A stretch of 5,909 bases of DNA, from positions 1 to 5,909 of the forward strand of contig JAKQGS010000210.1 in NCBI GenBank assembly GCA_029556045.1, read 5' to 3'. A model generated the notes under the pieces. The model was not told the DNA's origin. It saw only the letters and a program-made list of their open reading frames with translations, and ran no database searches. Made by a program: the position numbers and the translations under genes. Source of the DNA: Pseudomonadota bacterium. Lineage in GTDB: Bacteria; Bdellovibrionota; Oligoflexia; Oligoflexales; Oligoflexaceae. Shown in pieces: positions 1-5,701 of this stretch (within the stretch, counting starts at the first letter, position 1; the number at the start of each line of letters is the position of its first letter).

Positions 1-365
1 CTCAAGGCCTCTGGCTTTTTAAGGGCCACGTCCACCATCATGATGGGGGCGGACACAACACCGGGGGGGGAGCTCAAAAGATAATGGGAGAGAGCCTCTG
101 CGGCGGTTTCAATCAGACGAAAGCAGGCCTCCTGCAGGATAAATCGCACCTCTGCCGTCAGGGCATCATAATCCACCGTCTGTTGCAGCGACTGATGGCG
201 CACCGCAGGGCGGGTATCAAGATGAAGGTGAAGATCCAGCCGCACCCCCTGGGGGCGCGCTTCCTCTGTCGGATAAACCCCTATAATACAAGGCACTTGA
301 AAGGACTCCAGGCTGATCACATCCCAGGTCTCGCGCCTTTGACTCTCGCTTAAAAAATCGCTCAT
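1..365 (-). CDS. folB: Dihydroneopterin aldolase FolB (partial, C-terminus cut by window edge)
   Basis: In folate biosynthesis FolB cleaves 7,8-dihydroneopterin to 6-hydroxymethyl-dihydropterin and glycolaldehyde in the cytoplasm; the family forms octamers. Reading the minus strand from the ATG at 365-363 gives 121 codons with no stop before the edge, close to the usual family length of about 120 residues. Family hallmarks are in order: IIGVYPTEE at about 27-35, with Glu34 matching the conserved Glu after GVY; VDYDAL at 64-69, with the active-site Tyr66; FRLIETAAE at 82-90, with the pterin-anchoring Glu86; and the catalytic Lys-Pro at 117-118. The N-terminus is about 11 residues longer than in E. 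coli FolB. The start has a good ribosome-binding site, AAGGAGA at 371-377, six bases upstream of the ATG. Another in-frame ATG at 369-371 overlaps that site and is unlikely to be used. An eight-G run (63-70 on the plus strand) lies in the gene, but the frame continues correctly across it. The long structured segment upstream is probably its leader. Confidence 0.9.
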   Translation of the reverse strand, partial: MSDFLSESQRRETWDVISLESFQVPCIIGVYPTEEARPQGVRLDLHLHLDTRPAVRHQSLQQTVDYDALTAEVRFILQEACFRLIETAAEALSHYLLSSPPGVVSAPIMMVDVALKKPEAL

Positions 366-396
366 TGGCATCTCCTTGCCCTCCCCTTCTAATCCA

Positions 397-632
397 AGCG
401 GTCCCGCCGGTCAAAGGTGAAAGTTCCCCACTGAAAAGTCCGGGGGAATCGCCGGATTGTCCCACTCAGTCACGCCCATGGGTCAACTCCTACACCAACG
501 GGCAGGCATTGAGGGGTCCCGGGGTTCGTGGTATAGCTCCCCATTCCACGGCTGGCGCCAGGCCTCCCATCGGTAAAGGACCAAGGGTATACGGTGGTCC
601 CTGCCCGCCGATCGGACGGCACCGCTACCGCC
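397..632 (-). ncRNA. Candidate structured RNA or long structured 5' leader upstream of folB
   Basis: This gene-free, GC-rich segment has strong RNA-like pairing on the minus strand. A closing stem pairs 615-625 with 398-408 in 10 of 11 positions, including one G-U. A 13-bp stem pairs 600-612 with 494-506 without mismatch and uses three G-U wobbles, which would be A-C mismatches if the plus strand were transcribed, so the minus strand is favoured. Inside it are hairpins 579-583/595-599 and 527-531/546-550. Between the two long stems is a further hairpin, 430-434/466-470, enclosing 439-443/452-456. A TACAAT -10-like box at 638-643 would start transcription almost exactly at this segment. No terminator-like U-run follows, and the folB ribosome-binding site lies about 20 bases past the 3' end, so it may be a cis-acting leader. 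I found no match to the 6S, tmRNA, RNase P, SRP, THF, FMN or cobalamin consensus features I know. The identity is unknown; the structure is seen by eye, not computed. Confidence 0.5.
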
Positions 633-637
633 AAAGT

Positions 638-643
638 ATTGTA
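638..643 (-). promoter_or_regulatory. Candidate -10 box for the RNA/folB unit
   Basis: The minus strand reads TACAAT, five of six matches to TATAAT. A start six to seven bases downstream falls at about 631-632, where the structured segment begins with GGCGG. No good -35 hexamer stands at 17 bases: TTGAAC occurs at 14 and at 22 bases, and GGTTGA at 16. The position relative to the folded segment is the main support. Confidence 0.35.
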
Positions 644-661
644 TCAATCCAACCATCGTTC

Positions 662-699
662 AACCGTTCAATTCGCAATGAGGGCCGCCCAGAACGGTT
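662..699. repeat. Inverted repeat AACCGTTC/GAACGGTT
   Basis: A perfect 8-bp inverted repeat has arms at 662-669 and 692-699, separated by 22 bases. It lies just upstream of the candidate -10 box of the leftward unit, so it could be an operator for that promoter or a hairpin in a read-through transcript. No T-run follows on either strand to make it an intrinsic terminator. Confidence 0.4.
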
Positions 700-1004
700 A
701 AGGCAGGGTTCAGAATTATAGGCAAGATCTTGGATTACATCATGCAACCTCCTAGGTCTGGTAATTGTGGATTCGTCCCAAATAGCGTTCATTTCATGGG
801 ACGTCATATGCTGAAGGAAACAAGAAAGCGTGCTAGAAAAGACACAATGACAATGAGGGGACAACATTGGATGCAGGGAAACCAGGCAAATGGCGGTACT
901 AACATAAACTAAACGCGGTTTCGTGACACCCTTGCTCGGACAGGACACTGACGAATAACGCCGAGGTCGGTCGTTTGCAGGAGAATCTATACGAAAAGAA
1001 AAAT

Positions 1005-1067
1005 AGTTGACTTTGTCCTGCATCAACTTGAGAAGGATAGTCTGCCGTTTATGCAGGTTTTGATGCA
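1005..1067. repeat. Cluster of overlapping, mutually exclusive inverted repeats
   Basis: Four short segments can pair in competing ways. AGTTGA (1005-1010) pairs with TCAACT (1023-1028). CCTGCAT (1017-1023) pairs with ATGCAGG (1051-1057). TGCATCAA (1019-1026) pairs with TTGATGCA (1060-1067). Because they share 1017-1028, only one stem can form at a time. The cluster is about 170 bases before nirS and could be a regulatory leader or a protein-binding site; chance is not excluded. Confidence 0.3.
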
Positions 1068-1236
1068 TCCTACCAATCATCTTCACTCACCTTTTATGAC
1101 AGACTTCGTCGAAAAAATGTCCGCTTTTATCTATTGCTGAAAGGTTATTATCCATGCGGGAAATTACTCATGTATGGTAGCTTGCGGAGCTCCGTCGAGA
1201 TGACATTCTTCCGTCTTTTTATCAGGAGATCTAAGT

Positions 1237-3288
1237 ATGAATCTATATTCGCGATCGTCCGGTTGGTTTGGTCTTTTTGCAATTGCCTTGCTAATGCTGA
1301 CGCCTGTCATTGTTTCTAAAACCGCCGTTGCGGACCCACAGTGCCCCTTGGAATTTAAAACCAAAAATCTCTGCGCCTCCTTGACTTGGACAAAGGAACC
1401 AAATTTGGGGGAATATGGCGAATTTCTCATAAAATTTTGGGAAAAAGACGGGGGATCCTCTAACGGGCCCTATATTTCGCCCGCGGAGATCGTGTCCTCC
1501 CGCCTATGGATGTCTAGCATGGGACATGGGTCATCCCCGATCACGGTGGAAGTGCTAAAGGATGAAGCCGGAAGCTCCATGCCCGGTCACTATCGGGCAA
1601 GCCAGGTCTTCTTTGTGATGGGAGGTGCTTGGGAGATCTGGATTGAGCTTACTTCGGGCAGTACGAAAGTCGATGCCGCAATGATTGAATATACCCTCGG
1701 GGGTGGAGGGCAAGGTGGCGGTGGACACGGTGGCGGTGGACACGGTGGCGGAAATGCTGACATTGACCTTGGGAAAAAAATATTTTTTGAACGCTGTACT
1801 GGTTGCCATGGCACGATGCGTCAGGGAGCGACCGGACCTGCTTTGACACCCAAGTCCCTCGCCGGAAAACCGGGTTGGCAGCTCAAACAGACGATAGAAA
1901 ATGGCACACCTAAGGGGATGCCTGCATGGAAAGCAATTTTGCCCTTTGACGAAATCCGGGCTGTTATGCAGTACATCAAGCGAACGGAACCTACGGCACC
2001 TCCAGCCTGGGGTCGCAGCGAGATCGCGCATAGCTGGAAAGTTCTCGTACCTGTAGCGGATCGTCCGTCGGTTCCTGAACATAGCTTAGACCTTGCCAAC
2101 ATCTTTGCTGTCACGCTGCGGGATGTCGGAAAGATTGGGATTATCGATGGGGATTCCAAGGCTATCTTTGCGACTCTCGCAACCGGATATGCGGTTCATA
2201 TCTCACGATTCTCTCAAGACGGCCGTTATCTTTACACCATCGGCCGTGATGGAAAAATTACGATGATCGACCTTTGGATGAAAGTTCCCCAGATCGTCGC
2301 TGAAGTCCGTACCGCTCTTGAGGCGCGCTCCATTGAGGTTGCCAAGGGCATCGATGGGTCTACCGTAATCATCGCTGGAGGCTATTGGCCCTCCCACCTC
2401 GCTTTATTTGACGGGCAGACCTTAGAACTCCTGGATGTTCAAGATGTGACGACCCTTGCAGGGCTTCCTCCTGTGGAAGCAGGCAAGGAAACCCGAGTCG
2501 GGGCAATTGCTGCATCCCATCACACCTCGGAATTTGTCGTGAACCTCAAGGAGGCGGGTAAAATCCTGTTTGTGGACTATGCGGACAATGCTTTGAAAAT
2601 GACGGGTTTGGCTGATGGCGGTGGGCTTCTTCATGATGGGGGTTTTGATGCTTCAAAACGCTTTTTTTTCGCAGCCGGACCTATGGAAGAGACTGGTCGG
2701 ATTGCCGTGATCGATACTGTTACCCGTGCCACCGTGGCCCACGTAGCGGTTCCCGCGCGCCCTCACCCTGGACGCGGTGCTAATTATCATGATCCTGAAT
2801 TCGGTCCTGTATGGGCTACGGGGCATTTAGGGTCAGATCAGATTTCCGTCATCGCAACCGATCCCGCGAGCAGCCATGCATGGAAAGTTGTGCGAAGCTT
2901 GCCGGGTGCCGGTACGGGCTCACTCTTTCTCAAGACTCATCCCAAGGGAAAACATCTCTGGATTGACACCACGTTAAGTCCAGATGCTTCTGTCAGTCAA
3001 ACCATAGCGGTTCATGATATCGCAAATCCCACGGCGCCAATACGGCGTATCTCGCTACAATCCCTTGGGCTGTCGAACCGTTTTCCGAACGCCCGTCTTG
3101 TACATCCCGAGTATAATCGCGAGGGGTCTGAGGTCTGGGTATCCGTATGGAGCCCGATGAATGAATCATCAGCGATCCTTGTCTTTGACGAAGCAAGTGC
3201 GGGGTTGAAGCATGTGATCGAATCACCCGACCTTGTGACCCCGACCGGAAAGTTCAATAGTACGAATACGCGTGACGATATCTATTAG
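1237..3288 (+). CDS. nirS: Cytochrome cd1 nitrite reductase (NO-forming) with extra N-terminal FixH/YtkA-like domain
   Basis: NirS reduces nitrite to nitric oxide in the periplasm during denitrification, using a c-type haem to receive electrons and haem d1 as catalytic site. A signal peptide (residues 1-32, probable cleavage after Ala-Val-Ala) is followed by a domain at about 33-154 with Cys36, Cys46 and LWMSSMGHGS (90-99), resembling FixH/YtkA-type domains. A Gly/His linker (155-172) leads to the cytochrome c domain, with haem site C187-T-G-C190-H191 and axial Met228 in KGMPAW. The d1 propeller follows from about 260: TGYAVHISR with the d1 iron ligand His321, ASH with catalytic His428, LHDGG with catalytic His466, PHPGRGANY, and the typical ending VTPTGKFN. 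All key residues are kept, so an active enzyme is expected. At 683 residues it exceeds usual NirS (about 560-600) by the N-terminal domain. AGGAG at 1224-1228, eight bases before the ATG, fixes the start. No haem d1 biosynthesis gene is adjacent. NirN or NirF are less likely given both active-site histidines and the overall similarity. Confidence 0.93.
   Translation: MNLYSRSSGWFGLFAIALLMLTPVIVSKTAVADPQCPLEFKTKNLCASLTWTKEPNLGEYGEFLIKFWEKDGGSSNGPYISPAEIVSSRLWMSSMGHGSSPITVEVLKDEAGSSMPGHYRASQVFFVMGGAWEIWIELTSGSTKVDAAMIEYTLGGGGQGGGGHGGGGHGGGNADIDLGKKIFFERCTGCHGTMRQGATGPALTPKSLAGKPGWQLKQTIENGTPKGMPAWKAILPFDEIRAVMQYIKRTEPTAPPAWGRSEIAHSWKVLVPVADRPSVPEHSLDLANIFAVTLRDVGKIGIIDGDSKAIFATLATGYAVHISRFSQDGRYLYTIGRDGKITMIDLWMKVPQIVAEVRTALEARSIEVAKGIDGSTVIIAGGYWPSHLALFDGQTLELLDVQDVTTLAGLPPVEAGKETRVGAIAASHHTSEFVVNLKEAGKILFVDYADNALKMTGLADGGGLLHDGGFDASKRFFFAAGPMEETGRIAVIDTVTRATVAHVAVPARPHPGRGANYHDPEFGPVWATGHLGSDQISVIATDPASSHAWKVVRSLPGAGTGSLFLKTHPKGKHLWIDTTLSPDASVSQTIAVHDIANPTAPIRRISLQSLGLSNRFPNARLVHPEYNREGSEVWVSVWSPMNESSAILVFDEASAGLKHVIESPDLVTPTGKFNSTNTRDDIY
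1714..1752 (+). repeat. 15-bp tandem repeat encoding the GGGGH linker
   Basis: The unit GGTGGCGGTGGACAC occurs at 1714-1728 and 1729-1743, followed by a partial third copy (1744-1752). It encodes GGGGH twice and then GGG (residues 160-172), preceded by GGGGQ (155-159). The near-identical DNA copies suggest expansion by slippage. The encoded stretch is a flexible tether between the N-terminal domain and the cytochrome c domain, and its length may vary between strains. Confidence 0.9.
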
Positions 3289-3300
3289 AATGGGTAGTTT

Positions 3301-5400
3301 TCAACGGTCAGGATCGATGTCAAAAACAGTGCGGTTATTGTCGTAATGGCACTCCTGGAGTCCGGCTTTGACATCGCCCTCACCCCCGATTTCGACAAGG
3401 TAGGAGGCATCCGTGAGAGGTAGGGGATTGAATTTCACTAAAACCCCTTCTCCCACCTTGATTCCCGCAGGCGTCTTGACGCTGCTTATCTTCGTCGTTC
3501 CATCGGCGGAATAGAGGCTTAGGATGCGTTCGACTCCCACGTTCACTTCCCCCTCATTGGCGATAAAAAAACTCAAGACCCGTTCTTCTTTGATGTCAGA
3601 GTCATCGAAATACAGCGGCGTCACGATGATAAGATCCGCAACCGGAATTTTACCGTCCACGGTCTTAACCAAGGGGCGGTTGACGCGAAACCCATATTCA
3701 GAAATAGTCGCCAATGGATTAACCTGCAGGGCATCGTCCACGATTTCCGGGAAATAGCTATACTGGTTCCATAACGCGCGTCCCCCGATCCAGTGTTGAG
3801 TGGAATCCTCGAATACGCGTACCCCGCCCTTGCCTGGGGAAGACACCACGATTTCTACCGATTCGTCCTCGTCAATATTGGCAATCACGGGATATTCCCA
3901 TAGGGTCCCCGATGGGTTTATCACCGACCACAGGGTGGTACCTGTCAGACCGTCAAAGATGTAGAGGTAGTATTCATCGTTATAGATCACCTCCACCTTG
4001 CCGTCTCCATTGAAGTCGAAGATTGTGGAACCAGTGCGATAGGAAGAAACGTCCACGGTGTTGTGTTTCCAGAGCAGCTGACCTGTCGCGTCAAACACCG
4101 CATAGAAGTCGCCGCCAGCTGTACCGATCTCAAACTTGCCGTCTCCATCGAAATCGCCGATATTCGGAGCGCCCCCTCCCTGAAGACTCACGTTAGCAGG
4201 GATGGCCTTGCTCCATTTGAGCGTGTTGTTCGTATAAGTTTTGATCATGCCTCCGCCGATGCAGACCAGGTCCGGTGTGCCATCTTTTTCGAGGTCAGCC
4301 ACGGCGGAAAAACCATGACAATCCCCTGCCCACAAGCGGGTTCCCGTGTTCGAATAGACCTGTGACCCCAAAACGATTTCCATGCCGGGGCTTGATTTGT
4401 CCAGATCCGCAAGGGTATTGACGACTGGCGCTGTGAGAGTCGGCGCTGGGGTCAGGCGGAACTTCTGGGTGCCATCAGCATTGAGAACCACATCCCCCGC
4501 GGAAATTTCCGCGTTGCCGTCGCCATCAATATCCGCCACGGTGGCAAAACAAAAGCTTGCGGAACAGGTGAAGTCGGAATATTCGAATTTTACGCTCCGA
4601 GTTTTATAGTTGATGGCTATAATTGCAGCTTTGCCGCCCTTTAAGGTTACCCCGATAATCTCAGCATACCCGTCTTTGTCAAGATCCACGAGAGCCGGTG
4701 TGGTGCTCACCATCATGCCGATCCCTTTATCCGCCATCGAATCCCAAATAGCTTTTCCCGTCTTGCCCTCCAGAACCACCACGGGACCGTTGACCGTAGA
4801 ATAGTTGGCGTAGGTTGAGGGAATCGTCACAACTTCGATGGATCCGTCCTGATCGAGGTCGCCGACTACAGGCGCCGAATAGGTAACGGCATGACCACCC
4901 GCAGCACCGCTCCAATGCCATTTTTCGACGGGGCTGATGGAGCCGATGACGGGATCAGGTTCGATAAAGCAGGCTTTGGGCTGGACGGGCGGCGGTACGA
5001 CATTAACATGCACGGACATGAGAACTTTCGCGAACTCATCATCCGTCACGGCAAATTCGACATCTTTTTGCATGGACTTTCCGATGTCCTGAAGGTCAGT
5101 TTGCCAGCGCAATTGCGCGACCTTGTCCGGTTCGCGCACCAATGTGAGGCCCGGCATTTCGAAGAGACTCAGGAAATCTCCAGTTAGTTGGTCCAAGACT
5201 TCCGGCTTGGATGTGTCGAGTTCAAAAGTGCCAACTTCCTTCGCGATAATCGTAGCGGAGGCGTTATTAGGGGATTGATCCAAGGTGGCGGGAGGCCCGC
5301 GCCGCGATGACCCGCCGGCAAATTCGACACTCCCACAGGATGTTGCACCATAAATACAAAGAAGGTTGAGGCACCAGCGAGTCTTTTCGAAATTCGTCAT
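3301..5400 (-). CDS. VCBS/FG-GAP repeat lipoprotein with C-terminal CARDB-like domain
   Basis: This is a 699-residue exported protein of unknown specific function. Residues 1-22 form a lipoprotein signal peptide, with Lys/Arg near the start, a short hydrophobic stretch and a lipobox ending Ala-Thr-Ser-Cys22. Gly follows the Cys, so there is no inner-membrane retention signal and an outer-membrane location is likely. Residues 30-160 show no recognised domain. From 181 to about 520 there are about eight repeats with calcium-loop motifs: DLDQDG 181, DLDKDG 239, DIDGDG 290, degenerate DLDKSS 332, DLEKDG 369, DFDGDG 416, DFNGDG 462 and NIDEDE 508. This is the integrin-alpha-like VCBS/FG-GAP propeller pattern. 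An RALWNQYSYF segment at 541-550 and a CARDB-like beta domain (about 588-690, ending ECHYDNNR) follow, an arrangement I recall from large surface proteins of myxobacteria and Bdellovibrio relatives. The frame opens upstream to 5508, but the ATG at 5400 has the best ribosome-binding site and puts the signal peptide at the N-terminus. Its stop is 12 bases from the nirS stop. Confidence 0.85.
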   Translation of the reverse strand: MTNFEKTRWCLNLLCIYGATSCGSVEFAGGSSRRGPPATLDQSPNNASATIIAKEVGTFELDTSKPEVLDQLTGDFLSLFEMPGLTLVREPDKVAQLRWQTDLQDIGKSMQKDVEFAVTDDEFAKVLMSVHVNVVPPPVQPKACFIEPDPVIGSISPVEKWHWSGAAGGHAVTYSAPVVGDLDQDGSIEVVTIPSTYANYSTVNGPVVVLEGKTGKAIWDSMADKGIGMMVSTTPALVDLDKDGYAEIIGVTLKGGKAAIIAINYKTRSVKFEYSDFTCSASFCFATVADIDGDGNAEISAGDVVLNADGTQKFRLTPAPTLTAPVVNTLADLDKSSPGMEIVLGSQVYSNTGTRLWAGDCHGFSAVADLEKDGTPDLVCIGGGMIKTYTNNTLKWSKAIPANVSLQGGGAPNIGDFDGDGKFEIGTAGGDFYAVFDATGQLLWKHNTVDVSSYRTGSTIFDFNGDGKVEVIYNDEYYLYIFDGLTGTTLWSVINPSGTLWEYPVIANIDEDESVEIVVSSPGKGGVRVFEDSTQHWIGGRALWNQYSYFPEIVDDALQVNPLATISEYGFRVNRPLVKTVDGKIPVADLIIVTPLYFDDSDIKEERVLSFFIANEGEVNVGVERILSLYSADGTTKISSVKTPAGIKVGEGVLVKFNPLPLTDASYLVEIGGEGDVKAGLQECHYDNNRTVFDIDPDR

Positions 5401-5408
5401 CAAGCTCA

Positions 5409-5414
5409 TCCTTT
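5409..5414 (-). promoter_or_regulatory. Ribosome-binding site deciding the lipoprotein start
   Basis: The minus strand reads AAAGGA, eight bases before the ATG at 5400-5398. The other in-frame ATG at 5409-5407 overlaps this motif, and the farthest one at 5508 would put about 36 hydrophilic residues before the signal peptide. The 5400 start is therefore preferred. Confidence 0.6.
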
Positions 5415-5479
5415 TCTCTAAGGGGATGGCACCGTCGCTCCTAGGATTATCGGCTGACAGCAAATGGGTCTTTAGGAAA

Positions 5480-5508
5480 ATAACAAAGAGCCGGTGTTTA
5501 TTCCCCAA
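5480..5508 (-). promoter_or_regulatory. Possible promoter for the lipoprotein gene
   Basis: On the minus strand TTGGGG (5503-5508) and TGTTAT (5480-5485) are separated by 17 bases. Each is only a partial sigma70 match. The position fits a leader of about 70 bases before the start at 5400. A GATAAT-like box nearer the gene lacks a -35 partner. Confidence 0.22.
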
Positions 5509-5534
5509 TATGAAACCTTAAGTGAGTAAACTTG

Positions 5535-5566
5535 ACGATTGGTCGGCAAGGGAGCAGTGCAATCGT
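5535..5566. repeat. Inverted repeat ACGATTG/CAATCGT in the divergent intergenic region
   Basis: A perfect 7-bp inverted repeat has arms at 5535-5541 and 5560-5566, separated by 18 bases. The arms lie within two TTGACG direct repeats (5532-5537 and 5567-5572). It sits between the two divergent genes and could be an operator serving either; no T-run suggests a terminator. Confidence 0.3.
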
Positions 5567-5618
5567 TTGACGGTGATGGTCAGGATTTTTGATGGTATTT
5601 TGATGAGTCCGTATTTGC

Positions 5619-5647
5619 TTGCTCTGGAGGGAATAAAAATTTTATAG
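5619..5647 (+). promoter_or_regulatory. Possible promoter for the radical SAM gene
   Basis: TTGCTC (5619-5624) and TTATAG (5642-5647) are separated by 17 bases, in an AT-rich stretch about 55 bases before the TTG start. Both hexamers match sigma70 consensus only in part, but spacing and position are good. Confidence 0.35.
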
Positions 5648-5691
5648 AAAAAGGCAATTGGATCGTTCACCATCCTAATTTATTCATGAGC

Positions 5692-5695
5692 AGGA
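5692..5695 (+). promoter_or_regulatory. Ribosome-binding site for the TTG start
   Basis: AGGA, within GAGCAGGA, stands six bases upstream of TTG 5702-5704. In this frame a TGA lies six codons upstream at 5684-5686, and no ATG or GTG occurs before the conserved domain except a GTG inside it. The TTG is therefore the likely initiator. Confidence 0.6.
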
Positions 5696-5701
5696 AAAAA
5701 A

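Larger units (their letters stand above)
633..1236. other. Long intergenic region without a convincing gene
   Basis: About 600 bases separate the structured RNA from nirS. Open frames on both strands were read and none looks like a protein. The longest, 153 codons on the minus strand (625-1086), has a passable ribosome-binding site (AAGGTGA) but a composition with many scattered Cys, His, Arg and Ser and no recognisable motif, and it runs into the RNA segment. Visible contents are a -10 box for the leftward unit, inverted repeats at 662-699 and 1005-1067, a palindrome CGGAGCTCCG at 1185-1194, and the nirS ribosome-binding site. I found no complete FNR/DNR-type site (TTGAT-N4-ATCAA); only a half site TTGAT occurs at 1060-1064. 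The nirS promoter is presumably in the right half, but no clear -35/-10 pair could be picked. Confidence 0.6.

Noticed and set aside
63..70. Eight-G run in folB as a frameshift or phase-variation switch
   Set aside because: The frame on both sides gives consistent FolB sequence, including the catalytic Lys-Pro, so the gene is intact as read. Slippage is possible but nothing supports it.
397..632. Structured segment as RNase P RNA, 6S RNA, FMN or c-di-GMP riboswitch
   Set aside because: Short look-alikes occur (GAAAAGTCCGGG and GGTGAAAGTTCCCC on the plus strand, TTTACCGATGG on the minus strand), but the required neighbouring conserved blocks and order are absent for each family.
365..721. 118-codon open frame on the plus strand opposite the folB leader
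   Set aside because: It is rich in Pro/Gly/Arg because the opposite strand is GC-rich structured RNA; it has no ribosome-binding site and no family likeness.
730..912. 60-codon open frame on the plus strand
   Set aside because: No ribosome-binding site, no motif and random-looking composition.
1060..1073. FNR/DNR-type anaerobic activator site upstream of nirS
   Set aside because: Only the TTGAT half is present; the second half at the required 4-base spacing is not ATCAA.
625..1086. 153-codon open frame on the minus strand with an AAGGTGA ribosome-binding-like motif
   Set aside because: The translation has no recognisable motif, a scattered Cys/His/Arg-rich composition typical of non-coding frames, and it ends inside the structured RNA segment. 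A real orphan gene cannot be fully excluded.
1555..2082. 175-codon open frame on the minus strand inside nirS
   Set aside because: It is the antisense shadow of the conserved cytochrome cd1 coding sequence.
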